Position numbers and translations under genes: made by a program
Part shown: positions 1 through 10,260 of the stretch, piece after piece
Layout: each line of letters starts with the position of its first letter
How positions within the stretch are numbered: the first letter of the stretch is position 1
Notes under the pieces: generated by a model
Database searches by the model: none
The model's input: only the letters and a program-made list of their open reading frames with translations
What the model was told of the DNA's origin: nothing
Assembly: GCA_017311315.1 (NCBI GenBank)
Contig: CM029619.1
Location: forward strand, 28,477,656 to 28,541,655
From: Dendrocalamus latiflorus
Lineage: Eukaryota; Streptophyta; Magnoliopsida; Poales; Poaceae
Length of the DNA: 64,000 nucleotides
Direction of reading: 5' to 3'

Positions 1-621
1 TACTACCGTTCTAATATTTGTCAAAGATTTAATAATAATCTCATTATTGAGACAAAGGAAATTCTAAGGTTACAAGGGTACATGGCATTCAACTTCAATC
101 GAGGGCATAACAATGATTGGATTAACTAATACCTTAAGATAGAAACTAATGTTCTATGTAAATAGCAATGCACATACTTTAAATTAATCAAAAGCATTTC
201 TCAAACATAGGTTCAAAATGATCAAAGGTTACTTGCCTTCTTGTGCACTGGTTGGTCCCTCTTGCTGCGGTTCGACAACCTCTTCGGTGACGTCGGATTC
301 TACGCGCAAAAGACAAACGAACAAAGCAAATAAATACAAGAAAAATTCAAATAAAATTCCAAAATTCGAAAAGAGGGTATATTTGGATAGCTTATGATTT
401 TAGAAAAATTTAGAAATTTGAACGGCTCAATTTGGAGTTAAAATGAGAAAGTTATGCTCATTTGAAAATCTCAGTTTGAATAAATCCATAAATTGTTAAA
501 TTTCTGACAGGTGGGTCCCACTGCATATTTTATTCTTTTCTTTTATTGCTTTACTCTGAGTCTATGACAGGTGGGACCCACATGGAAGTGAACCTATTGC
601 TCGGCCACTGACAAGTGGGAC
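1..621 (-). mobile_element. Truncated Tekay/Del-like long LTR fragment (H)
   Basis: This is the middle of a long LTR in minus orientation, collinear with about 41200-41830 of solo LTR C. It shares the motif order (the chromosome-proximal AATAATCTCATT stretch, the GGGCATAAC block, the TTGCCTTCTTG block and the GTGGGACCCAC repeats). The left end is outside the window. The right end stops abruptly near 621 inside the GTGGGACCC repeats and is fused to a truncated copia LTR, so neither natural terminus is present. It contains one copy of the conserved 63-nt exon-like segment (237-299, minus). No protein-coding gene is seen. Confidence 0.75.
237..299 (-). other. Conserved 63-nt exon-like segment of LTR H
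   Basis: Read on the minus strand, the segment is preceded by GCGTAG (acceptor-like) and followed by GCAAGT (GC-type donor). It is exactly 63 nt, as in A1, A2, B and C, and stays open in the same phase, encoding a Glu/Gln-rich acidic stretch. The neighbouring exons are deleted or outside the window. Confidence 0.4.
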
Positions 622-1148
622 CCCTTGGTGTTTGGAATAGGGCACCTACCTTCTGGGAAAAGGGCAACATCAGAAAACCACTCTTTTGGTTGAATTTGTG
701 TTTGTCCAAAAAATTCAGCAAAAAACAAGTGTTCTCGGGCTCCCTGTTTTCAGGCAACCGGCCAGACCGGATTTTGGCCTGCGGTCTGACCGGCTGAAGG
801 ATTGAGGTCTGACCGGCATTATAGAACCGGTCTGACCGGCCGGCCAACTGCGGTCAGACCGGCCCCATGGGCGGTCAGACCGGCCGGCCCCTGAAGGTGT
901 TGATCTCAGTCATTTTTCAGTGGGACTTGGCTCTTCCTGTTTTGATGGATCTTCTTGATTACTTTAGTGTTATTTTAGATCCTTGTTCTCTCATCTGAAT
1001 TGGTTGAAGTGCTAGTTGTTTTCTTCTTTTCATTGCTCCTCCTTCATAGCTTTTTAGCTCTCGGAGAGGAGATTCTCTGTTAGTACTTTGAGGGGTTAAT
1101 TTTTAAGAGTCGATATTCACCCCCCTCTGTCACCATTTCGGTCCATCA
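622..1148 (+). repeat. Sirevirus 5' LTR, truncated (3' 527 bp remain)
   Basis: It is collinear with 53122-53650 of the 3' LTR and ends in the same CGGTCCATCA. About 1.5 kb of the LTR 5' side, including the promoter seen in the 3' LTR at 52169, is missing. The junction with LTR H is near position 621. The copy therefore has no promoter of its own. Confidence 0.88.
755..890. repeat. Cluster of GGTCAGACCGG-type palindromes in Sirevirus LTR
   Basis: About six copies of CCGGTCTGACCGG or its variants lie within 130 bp and recur at 53260-53390 in the 3' LTR. GC-rich LTR palindromes are a known Sirevirus trait. Confidence 0.8.
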
Positions 1149-1170
1149 AATGGTATCAGAGCCGGTTAGC
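1149..1170 (+). promoter_or_regulatory. Primer binding site (initiator tRNA-Met type)
   Basis: TGGTATCAGAGC lies at 1151-1162, two bases after the LTR end. It is the standard complement of the 3' end of plant initiator tRNA-Met, which primes minus-strand cDNA. It fixes the LTR end at 1148. Confidence 0.92.
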
Positions 1171-1204
1171 TCTTCTCAATAGATCTTAACCGGTCTCTAG
1201 AGCC

Positions 1205-2600
1205 ATGGCGACGGACAAGTACTCGACCAAGCCTCCTGTCTTTGATGGCATCGATTACCCCTTCTGGAAGAGCCGAATGGAGACATACATCCAGGCTCAG
1301 TGGTATGCCATCTGGCGAAAGGTCAAGGTCTGGTTTGTTGTTCCTGCCGATGAGAACATCAATGCCGGGAATATGGCTGATGTTGAGGCAAACGCAAAAG
1401 CAAGGAACATCATTATCCAGGGCTTGAGTCGTAGCGAGTTTGACCGCATATCTCATCTTTCGTCCTCCTTCAATATTTGGGAGACCCTCGATGCTTACCA
1501 TGAGGGCACCACCCAAATAAAGACGGTGCGACAGCACCAGTTCAAACGAGATTACAACAAGTTTGAAATGCTCGCTGGCGAGTCCCTCGGTGAGTGTTTT
1601 GCGTGTTTTCACAAGATTCTGAGCAACCTCCGAGCGGTCAGTCACACATACCCCGACTCGGATAACGCTCGACAGATGCTCGCTGCACTCGATCTTCGTG
1701 TTTGGGAGATGAAGGTGACTACCATCAAGGACACCACGGACCTCTCGACTTTGACTCTTGATGTGCTGTACTCGCGCCTCAAGAATCACGAGATTGACAT
1801 TGTCTCTCGCAAGTCGAAGTCGCAGTCGATGGCCTTAGTCACTGATCCCAATTTGGCTTCCAGTTCTTCTTCTGATTCTCTTTGCGGTTTCTCCCTTGCT
1901 GCTCTCTGTGACATAACTGATGATCAGTTAGAGCAGCTTGCGGATGAGTAGTTAGCCCTCCTAGCTTGGAGATTTTCCCATGCTTACAAGAGGAGGAGGG
2001 ATGAAAAGAGAGGAGGACCCGTGATTTTCTTTGAGTGTGGTGGCCCCAACCACATTCGGGCAAACTGCCCCAAGCTGGGGAAGGGCAAAGGTGACTACGG
2101 CGGTTCGGGCAAGAACGACTACATCGACAAGAACCGCAACAAGAAGCCCTCAGCTCCCGCACAAGGCAAGAAGAAGTTCCGCGACTTTGGGAAGGCCAAG
2201 AAGCTCTTCCACCGCGTCCTCACCACCTTCGACGACCTCGATCTCAGCGAGGTGGAGGGGTGGAGCGACGACGATGGAACGGACGAGCAAGAACCCAAGG
2301 GCGGCGACGACTTCTCTAGCATGTGCTTCATGGCCCTTGAGGGCGAACTGAGCGACAGCGAGCTGTACTCCGACTCCGACGAGGTATCCCCCACCTACGA
2401 TCAGTTCAATCATGCTTTTCTTAAGTTAGGTGGATTTCATGCTAGAGCTAGAGCTAGGGTTAGCGAGTTGGAGAAGGAAGTAGATAGATTATCACGGGAG
2501 CTTACTTCACTTACATCTGCTCCCTCCCGTGATAATTGTGATACATGCTGTGCTCTATTGGGTGACATGGAGAAATTAAGGACCTCGCATGATAGTCTGT
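1205..2600 (+). pseudogene. gag: Sirevirus gag, first part (interrupted)
   Basis: This is the N-terminal part of the Gag polyprotein, which packages element RNA in cytoplasmic particles. The ATG at 1205 is the first in frame, 56 bp after the LTR. Residues 1-200 resemble the UBN2/retrotransposon Gag domain (YPFWKSRMETYI near the start, then a helical region with IWETLDAYHEG). An in-frame TAG at 1949-1951 breaks the frame, which then continues without a shift. The zinc knuckle at about 2030 reads FFECGGPNHIRANC, so the first Cys of CCHC is replaced by Phe. An acidic Asp/Glu-rich stretch and a coiled-coil-like segment follow. The frame is cut at 2600 by LTR A and resumes in phase at 38061. Non-functional. 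Confidence 0.88.
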
Positions 2601-3928
2601 TGTAACATCCCAAAATTTGCCTTCTGAAAAAAAATTAATTTCAAATTAATTATTTTAAAGTATTTGGATTTTATTTGGCTTTTGTTTGGTTTTCTGGATT
2701 TTCTGGAGTTTAAAACCTATTTTAAAAATTTAAAGAGTATTTTAAAGTATGAAAATTAAATACCAACATTAGTTGGAAATAATTTTATTAAGTCTAAAAT
2801 AACTCCAGGAGCTTCTGTGAATTTATCTGGAATTTTTTGGAGGTATTTTCATATTTTTCTGAGGCCTAAATAATTTTCTAACCTTTTCTGAAAATCAAAA
2901 TCAAATTCTAAAAATAAAAATCCAAAACCCTCCCTCCAGCCGACGCGTGGACGGCCCAGATCCGCCCATGTCGCCGCCCGGTTTAATCCCGGCCGCTTTC
3001 CCCTCTCCCTCCGCCAAGCGGGCCCGGCCCGTCAGCCAGCTCCGCCTTCCCCTCCCCTCGGACCGACGCGTGGCTGGCCCGATGCGCGCCACGCCACCCC
3101 GCTCGCCCATCCGGCTGTCCCCTCCCGCTTAACGCAACCGCCGCCCGATCCTCCCTCCGAGCCACGTGGCTTCATCCGCACTACGCGTGGGCCCCGCCTG
3201 TCAGGTCCTTCTTCCCCTCCCGCGCGCCTCTTTCCTTCTTTCTCCTCCCCCTTTCCTTTCTTCGCCGGCCGACCGAGTCCGAGCGGATCCCGCCCTTCCT
3301 TCCCCGGCTCTCTCCGGCTTTGAAAACCCCAAGCACCCGCGCGACCGCATCTCCCCAACCCAGTGCCTATCTTTCCTTCCGCGCCCTCCTATTTCCTTTT
3401 CTTCCCTGTCCCTTCCTGTTTCCGGCCACCATCTCCGGCCCCACCTGTCTGCGCTGGCCACTAACATATGGGCCTAGAGCCCAATGGGTCCTGGGTCCCA
3501 CATGTCAGAGACCGAGCAGTGGGTTCACTGCCAAGTGGGTCCCACCTGTCATAGACTCAATAAAATAAAAAGAATAAAATGTAAATGCTGCCAGTGGGTC
3601 CCACCTGTCAAAAATTTAATAATTTCTGGATTTATTCAAACTGAAATCTTTAAATAAGCATAACTTCCTCATTTTAACTCCAAATTAAGCCGTTCAAATT
3701 TCTAAATTCTTCTAAAATCATAATCTATCCAAATATGGCCTCTATTTGAATTTTTTGATTTTATTTGAATTTTTTTTGTATTTGTTTGCTTCGTCTTTTT
3801 CGCGCGTAGATTCCATTGTTGTCGAAGATCTCTCCACTCCACAGCAAGAAGACCCAAAGAGCGTGCAAGAAGGCAAGTCTCCTTTGAACATTTTGAACCC
3901 ATGTTTGTGAAATGTTTTTAAATTATTT
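2601..3928 (+). mobile_element. LTR element A, left part (Tekay/Del-like LTR, internally deleted)
   Basis: It starts TGTAACATCCC after the TSD TCTGT (2596-2600) and follows LTR B (43911 onward) closely. At about 3440 it jumps from the B-equivalent of 44741 to about 45432, losing some 690 bp that in B hold the TATA box and exon a. It breaks off at 3928 inside TTTTAAATTATT. The right half of element A is at 35539-38055 and overlaps this part in LTR coordinates (3470-3928 corresponds to 35990-36510). The two parts therefore probably come from the 5' and 3' LTRs of one element, not from one solo LTR. Confidence 0.82.
3810..3872 (+). other. Conserved 63-nt exon-like segment of LTR A (left)
   Basis: It is preceded by a pyrimidine-rich tract ending GCGCGTAG and followed by GCAAGT. 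It is open in the shared phase and encodes an acidic, Gln-rich peptide including EDLSTPQQEDP. Length and splice-like borders match those of A2, B, C and H. Confidence 0.4.
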
Positions 3929-5149
3929 AGTTTGTTCTCTCATCTCACCTTATGGGTAGCCACCCACTTGCGGTGGGTCCCATCTATGCGCGGGATGTTT
4001 CCCACAGCCACTAACGCAGCTCGGGCTCCTACTTCCCGCAACGTTAGGACAGCTGAGAAACTTCACCCACCACTGGTGTCCCTTCAGGCCCCCTTGCCAT
4101 AGCGTAGCCCCATCAATCCACTACCAGTGAGATGAGTCCGGAGTTCGATAAGTCTACTTAGCCAAGTTGTACTTTACAGACTTGTGGCTGTACTGTTTTA
4201 CATAGGAGGTCATGACAAGATTCAGTCCTTAGTGGTATCTGGGCGGCCTACCACAACCCACTTTGTGCATCCACTGCACCACACTCATACCCTCGAACCA
4301 ATCCGCCCAGATATTTAAGCAAGCTGGGATTTTTAGGAGCATAAAATAATCATGTCAAAATATACCAGTCATTACCACCATGACTGCCCAACCAATTCTT
4401 CTCAGGATTAAAAGTGTTGCTTGGGCGCTCTCGCGCCCATGAGTATCTAAGCAATACTAAGCATGGCATATAATTACGAACTTATTTTCGAAAGGTTACT
4501 ATTATAATTTTTTTTGCTAGGGCGACAAGGTTCACAAATTCAAATATTCCAAAAGGGAGTGTAATATTGTTCAAGGCAAACAATGGGTATATAACTAGAA
4601 TATTGAATTTATCATGTATTTGCTTATAAAATAACAACATGCAATTTGATAATTTAAACTAAAGTAATTTGCAGAAAATGTAGGTTCAACATGATCAAAG
4701 TATTGACTCGCCTGGCGCAGTTTGCCGCGGTCTTGTGTTCTCTCAAAGCTGTCTCATTTGAGGGGGCTGCTCTGCTGGTCTTTTCTACACTTTGATCTTG
4801 GTCTTGCTTGATCCATTGATTCTTCGGAACTCCAGTTTCTAACTATGCGATAAGCGACTGAATCCAAATAAAAAAATAACTCAAGAGATCCAAATAAATC
4901 CAATCACTTTAAATATTCGATTTATTTTAAATTAAGCATTTATTATGGTTGGAGAATAGAAGGATGATTTACGTTGATGTGTTGTCAGCATAGCAGTAGC
5001 TGGGTTTGAGCAGGAGGACTAGTTGTCTGAATGCTTTACCGTGAGGGAAAATTTTAGAAATACGAGGGATCAAAAGTGAAGATGTACCTACATGAATTAT
5101 CTGCTTTTGGGAAAGGAAGGTGGCCATACATGGCCGATTGGGGAAAAGC

Positions 5150-6490
5150 GAGGCTTGACCTTTTTATTAATAATTTCTTTTATCATTTTTGTATTTATCA
5201 AGGAAGTTCCATGAGTTAGGTTAGACCTATGAATAGGTGCACAAGTTTATCTTAGCATTATTTTGTTGAGTGCTATTGTTCAGGGCATTTTGCCTTACCG
5301 AATCAATTTTAGAATCTAGGTGTATAACATTTTATGGGGTGACATTTTATGTAGCCTCAGTTTTCACTAAGCCTATTTCAAATTGAATTAGTATTCAGTT
5401 GTATGGGCCACATCGTGTTATTTCATGATCATCATTATTATTTATTAAATCTAGTATTAAGATTTAGTTAATAGTACCATTATTATCTTGCTTTAGTTAC
5501 TATTATACTTAACTTTATTTTTAATTTTAATCTAAACTTAGCAATCTGAGCAATGCTTGATATATATCATTTTATGTGGCCCTAATTACTCGTGTAAATG
5601 GTTATATATTTACTTTAGGGTATCTATTTGTCCGTGAGGTTATTTTGATGCTTGATGACCTAAGCTATTATATGTTAGCATCTGTATATTATTATGACCT
5701 TTTAATTTGAGTGCTCTCTAAAAATTACTGTTACTTGATAGTATATCCTTTTACAAGTAAAGCCTGCTATGCAGGAGTACATCTGGTTATCCTTATTAAC
5801 TAAAGTTACCATTTAAGATTTCATGACTGGCGGTATATTGACGATAGCATTTATATTTATAAATATATTTTAGTGGGATCTACGGTGACCGCAAAGTTGT
5901 ACTGTTATTTTTAATAATGAGTTGTACATATGCCATCCGCATTTCTTTAACCCCTTTTATGCATACATATATATGTTTATATATATATTTACATAGAAAG
6001 TCTCTATATTCTAATTGTTATTAGCTTTATTTAAAATTTATTTATCTAACAAGGTTGTATTCCAATTTTTGATAGTTAGCAAAACCTACCACTGGAGTTC
6101 ATTTAATGGCAACTTTTTAAATGTTAGACATAAATCTTAATCTAATTAATGACAATCTTTATTTGGTCATGTACCACAAGTTGTTTTTCTTTATTGAGGT
6201 CTCTAATTGATATTTAGTCCTTTAGTTGATTATTCAAATAAGACCAATTATCCAAACATAATAACTTAATCCACATTCATATACTAATCAATTTGGTTTT
6301 ATGATCAAATTAAATATTTAATTTACATTAGTTGCTTATGCGATAAATAACCGGATATTAAATGTTAAATAACCTTATTTTACATCCTAACTAAATCTAT
6401 TATATTCTCTAGGTTATTCCCCAATTTTTCCCTTGATTTTTAGTGATTAACATGAGCTACAAAATGATAATAAGGTATGGGTGAAAATTT
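5150..6490. other. AT-rich stretch without recognisable gene
   Basis: About 1.3 kb of AT-rich DNA inside LTR E that has no counterpart in LTR F. It may be a further old insertion. No convincing terminal inverted repeats, poly(A) tail or ORF was found. Confidence 0.4.
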
Positions 6491-6494
6491 GCAG

Positions 6495-6567
6495 CCGGCC
6501 GGAATCGAACCCACAACCTCGGACTGGGACATGTTAACACTCAGGCAAGCTAACCAACCAATCGAAC
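6495..6567 (-). repeat. tRNA-like segment, possible SINE head or tRNA pseudogene
   Basis: On the minus strand an A-box-like TTAGCTTGCCTGAGTG (6553-6538) is followed, with normal tRNA spacing, by a perfect B box GGTTCGATTCC (6511-6501). This is the internal RNA polymerase III promoter layout. The T stem and acceptor stem do not pair well, so a working tRNA is unlikely. A SINE head or a tRNA-derived pseudogene fits better. The body and tail of a SINE were not identified. Confidence 0.5.
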
Positions 6568-8315
6568 GATGTTTCTTGCCTTATTGGAGGAGGAGTGGCT
6601 GATAAGGCGACGGGGCTAAGAACTTACAGAGGCAATCACTGGCCGAAGCAGAGGAGGTGAGGGCGCACGGCCGGGGGCGATGCCACCGGCGAGGGCCGGC
6701 CGAGGGGGTGCCGGAGACCTGTAAAACGCGTTGCCCCGCGGATGGTGATGGTGTTGGTGGGGTCAACAGGGGTCGGGGTGGCGTCGGGGGCAGCCGGCAT
6801 CGGCGCAAGCGGCCGGAGGCGGGGGTGGAGCGGGGCAGCGGCGCCGGCGTGGGGGAGAGGATAAACCGGCGAGCGCCGGAGCATGAGGGAGGCTAGTAGA
6901 GCTTACCCCGACAGTTGGCATGGTCAGATAGAGGCCGTGGTGGGCTGGCGGCGGAGCTCCATGGCGGCGCGGGGTGGCCTCAGGCGCCGGCGAGCTGGGG
7001 TGGAGGAATTGCGCGACCGGCACTTGGGGAGACCTCAAGGCGTCAAGTCGCAGCTCCCATGGCAAGGAATTGGTACGGGGGCGCTCTGAGGAGGTGGCGG
7101 CGGTGGGAATGGCGGCGGCGGTCGTTTTTGGGGAAGGAGGCGCTACGGTCGATGTCGGCTCAATTGGCTCGGGGAAAAGGGTTGGTGGTGGGGAGTGGTG
7201 AGGCGTCGGCGCAACCGGAACAGTGGGGCTTCATCGGAGCTACCGGGGCGGCGTGGAGGCGCAGCGACCGGTGCGCACAGGGCAAGAAGTAGGGGAAAGC
7301 GTGGAGCAAAAAGGGAGGCCGGGAGGCTACTTAAAGTTAAAGGGGGTCACGGGGGTACGCTCGAGCTGCTGCTGGGGACCGAAGCGCGGGACGACGGGAT
7401 GGCGAGGAGATTGAAGTCGACGGAGCAGGAAGCAGGCGCGAGATGACACAGCTGGCGGGATTCGCGGCGGCAGCAGCGCTGCAGTAAGATCTTGGGGGAG
7501 ATTTGAGCTTGACAATACGGTGCATGCTTGCCTCGAGGGCGGAGCGAGACAGAGAGCAATGAGAGAGAGAAGGAAAGCAACGTGGAGCAAGCTTGGCCAT
7601 GAGATGGAGGAGAAAGAAATGGGAGCTTCGGCGCAGAGAGGAGAAAAGAAAGAGAGGAGGGGTCAGGGCACTTGGGCCCACATGGAAGAGAGAGGGGAAA
7701 AGGAAATAGAAAAGAAGAATGGAAAGGCTCAAGCATTTTCTGAATTTTGAATTTTAATTTAAATTTTAGTTCTCATTAACATTTGTTAATTCTGAGTTTT
7801 GCTTAATGTTAAATGCAAATTTTTGGTTCAAACATTTAGATACAAAAATCTAATACACCTATATTGTTGATTTTATTTGGTTTGCTCTCGGATGTCGACT
7901 TTGATATTAATTTGTCCGAACTTGCATATATATATATGTATATATTTGTTTATTTTTCTGGTTTATTTAATTTTGCATATTTTTATTTCCTATACTGTTA
8001 ATCTCTTTCTTGCACAATTTGTACATACATACACACACACACATGTATATGTGTTTATATTCTGCTCATTCGCTTTTATTGCTATTTACGCCTTTATTTT
8101 CAAAATGAGATTTTATATTTTTAACTCAGGTTTCTTTCTCCTTATACTGGATCATCTTTTCAGATTCGTATTTTAAACTTTAATTCTCTATTATTTGAAC
8201 ATGTTTGTTCCTTTCTTGAAATTTTACTTTTTGGAACCTCAACCAAATTTCAGAAGAATACCTTAAACTCCAAATTCAAATACAACATATTTGCAAAAAT
8301 AATTCAAAAGCTCCT

Positions 8316-8562
8316 TGTCGTAGGGGTGGCCCCCACCTAAACCCAGTAGGCCTGGTAGGAGTTTATAAGGCCCAGAATAGGCCATGTGTAATGACATAAC
8401 TGCCCCCAGAGGGGATAACCAGATGTAAGGGTATAGCTGTAAAAACACTCCTCATGTGTATATATATATGAGTACAAGCCATGGGGAGGACCCAGGCCAT
8501 TACACTTATCTTCATCACTCTCCACTACCATCTCTCTCTCTGTTTGGTCTGTAGCCACAACA
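8316..8562 (+). repeat. T1 5' LTR
   Basis: Starts TGTCGTAGGGG and ends CCACAACA (imperfect TGT...ACA ends). It holds a TATATATATA stretch at about 8460-8469 that probably serves as the promoter. The 3' LTR differs at the first base and in one interior base (GGGG versus GAGG near 8413). Confidence 0.95.
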
Positions 8563-8582
8563 GTTGGCGCCGTCCGTGGGGA
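8563..8582 (+). promoter_or_regulatory. T1 primer binding site
   Basis: GTTGGCGCCGTCCGTGGGGA directly follows the LTR. It resembles the tRNA-Asp-type PBS of plant gypsy elements (TGGCGCCGTTGCCGGGGA) with a few differences. T2 has the same PBS. Confidence 0.75.
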
Positions 8583-8616
8583 GGACAAGGACAAGCCGAA
8601 AGACCGAAGAATAAGG

Positions 8617-10260
8617 ATGGCACCGAAAAAAGCTTCGCCAGCGGCGGCGAAGGGAAAGACGACGGCTGGGTCGGAGAGGCGCGTGAAGACCAGGGCTTCG
8701 GCATCGGTCGCCGAAGGAGCTGGCGGCGGCGTAGGCACGGCGGTCGCGGGCATCGACACTCGCGCTACCATGACCGACCCCGCCAGCGCCGCTACAACGA
8801 CATCCGACCCCGTCGCTGGCGCTGCGGCGACAGCCCCCGCCACCCTCGCCGGTAGCGCGCATCCGACGGCCGGGGGTAGCCGCGGCGAACCATCCGGCGG
8901 ATCCGGAGTTCGTGAGGCGATGGTCCCTGCACCGACCCGTCCGCTGGGTGTTCCGGCGGCTTCGACAACACCTGTGATGGAAAGCGCCCTACTAGCAGCC
9001 CTCAATGCGTTCCAGCGGGAACTCGGGGACCTTCGCGGAGCCGTCCGAGATATACAAGAGGCTCGGAGCCAGCAGGCTGCGCCAGTAATCGTGCCCGAGC
9101 CCACGCCGGAGAGGGCGGACAGCCGCGATGCCCCCATGTCTAGCCGCGTGCCGTTAAGGAGCGTAGATCTGGAGTCCCCGCTTTCGGCGGGGCTGCAGCA
9201 GGCGGCGTGGCCCGAAGACTTCAAGTTCCCTAGCGTCACCGACCCGTACAAAGACGACATGGATCCTCGCGAGTTCGTGCGCGTGTACGAAACCGCGATC
9301 GAGGCCGCGGGCGGAGACGACACCACGAAGGCGAAGGGACTCCCCCTCGCACTACACGGAGTGGCGCTCTCTTGGTTCTTCACCATAGAGCCGGGCTCCA
9401 TCTACGCGTGGGAGCAGCTTCGCGACCGCCTTCATAGCAACTTCCAGGGACACTATGTTGATCGAATCGAGGCGGACCAACTCTTCGCTGTGAAGCAAAA
9501 ACCCTCGGAGACACTCCGGGGCTACTTCAAGCGCTTTGCCAAGATTTGATGCCAGGTAAACAATATTAACGAAACCACAGTTGTTAATGCAGCCATACAG
9601 GGCCTTCGCCCGGGCCCGATGGCCGAGTACAACGCGCGGAGGCCAATCAAGACAGTCGCCAAGCTCTTCGACAAAATGGACGAGTATGCGCGGGCGGAGG
9701 AGGATGCGCGAAGGCACAGCACTACCGCCCTCGGCCTCGCCCACGAGGAGCGCTCCCCGCGCGAAGTCGGGGCGGGTGGTCCCTCCTCGACGCCGGGCCG
9801 CAGCCGAGAGCCCCGAGGAGGCCCACCCCGAGGCAGTGAGGCCGGGGTACAGGAAGGCTCTTCAAGAAGCAGGCCTAAACCTCGGCGCCGCCAGCGCCGG
9901 TCGCAGGCGGCCCATCATGTCCTCGACACCAAGAGCGCCCGCCAAGGACCCGACCCCGCCCCACGGAGGGGAGACCGGGGATCGGAAGGGGGACTGGATT
10001 ACGGCGACCAACCCCACGCAGAGCAAGAGCTCCTGCACTATGGCAAGTGGTGCGAGGTACACGGCTACGGCGATTATAGCACAAGGGCATGCACCGCGGT
10101 GATGGAGCTGCGGAGGGTGACGGCCGGGTCCCAGGCTCTGCCTCCTCGGCCCCCCGCCGGAGCCCACGGGGGGCACCCAGGCGCCACCGCAACGGCGGGC
10201 GGGCAGCATCGCACCGTCAGCGTCATCACCGGAAGCTCCTCCTCAAGGGCCCCCGGGGAA
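8617..10260 (+). pseudogene. gag: T1 gag (single TGA inside)
   Basis: Starts at ATG 8617 (MAPKKAS), 55 bp after the LTR. Residues 1-190 are a low-complexity Ala/Pro/Arg-rich region. Residues 198-310 are the retrotransposon Gag domain (WPEDFKFPSVTDPY, then WFFTIEPGSIYAWEQLRDR). A TGA at 9547-9549 interrupts the domain, and the same frame continues with CQVNNINE, so one CGA-to-TGA change explains it. At about 10051 a Tat-type zinc finger reads CEVHGYGDYSTRAC, with Tyr where the second His is expected. Gag forms particles around element RNA. Because pol lies in the same frame, the stop also cuts off the whole polyprotein. The Gag/PR border is approximate. Confidence 0.9.

Larger units (their letters stand above)
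3929..8315 (-). mobile_element. LTR E, truncated minus-strand Tekay-like LTR (main part)
   Basis: The right terminus of E is at 35538 (GATGTTACA, reverse complement TGTAACATC). E is split by T1 between 8315 and 35501 with TSD CTCCT. Its last kilobase is homologous to LTR F (53651-54929). On the left it starts abruptly at about 3929 with no TGTCGGG-type terminus, so the LTR 3' end was deleted together with the middle of element A. 3929-5150 is LTR-like. 5150-6490 is AT-rich with nothing recognisable. 6590-7740 is the GC-rich LTR centre, where several overlapping ORFs exist only through base composition. Confidence 0.65.

Noticed and set aside
6657..7446. Open frames in 6657-7740 as a host gene
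   Set aside because: GC-rich LTR centre of E with overlapping frames on both strands, no domain, and equivalent sequence in other LTRs.
8337..9401. 354-codon minus-strand frame opposite T1 gag, and 59101-60165 opposite T2 gag
   Set aside because: Shadows of the gag frame that also run across LTR and PBS. Similar to each other only because the gag DNA is similar.
9547..9549. TGA in T1 gag as programmed readthrough or selenocysteine
   Set aside because: It interrupts the middle of the Gag domain rather than the gag/pol border, and CGA-to-TGA decay is simpler. Pol also has several frameshifts.
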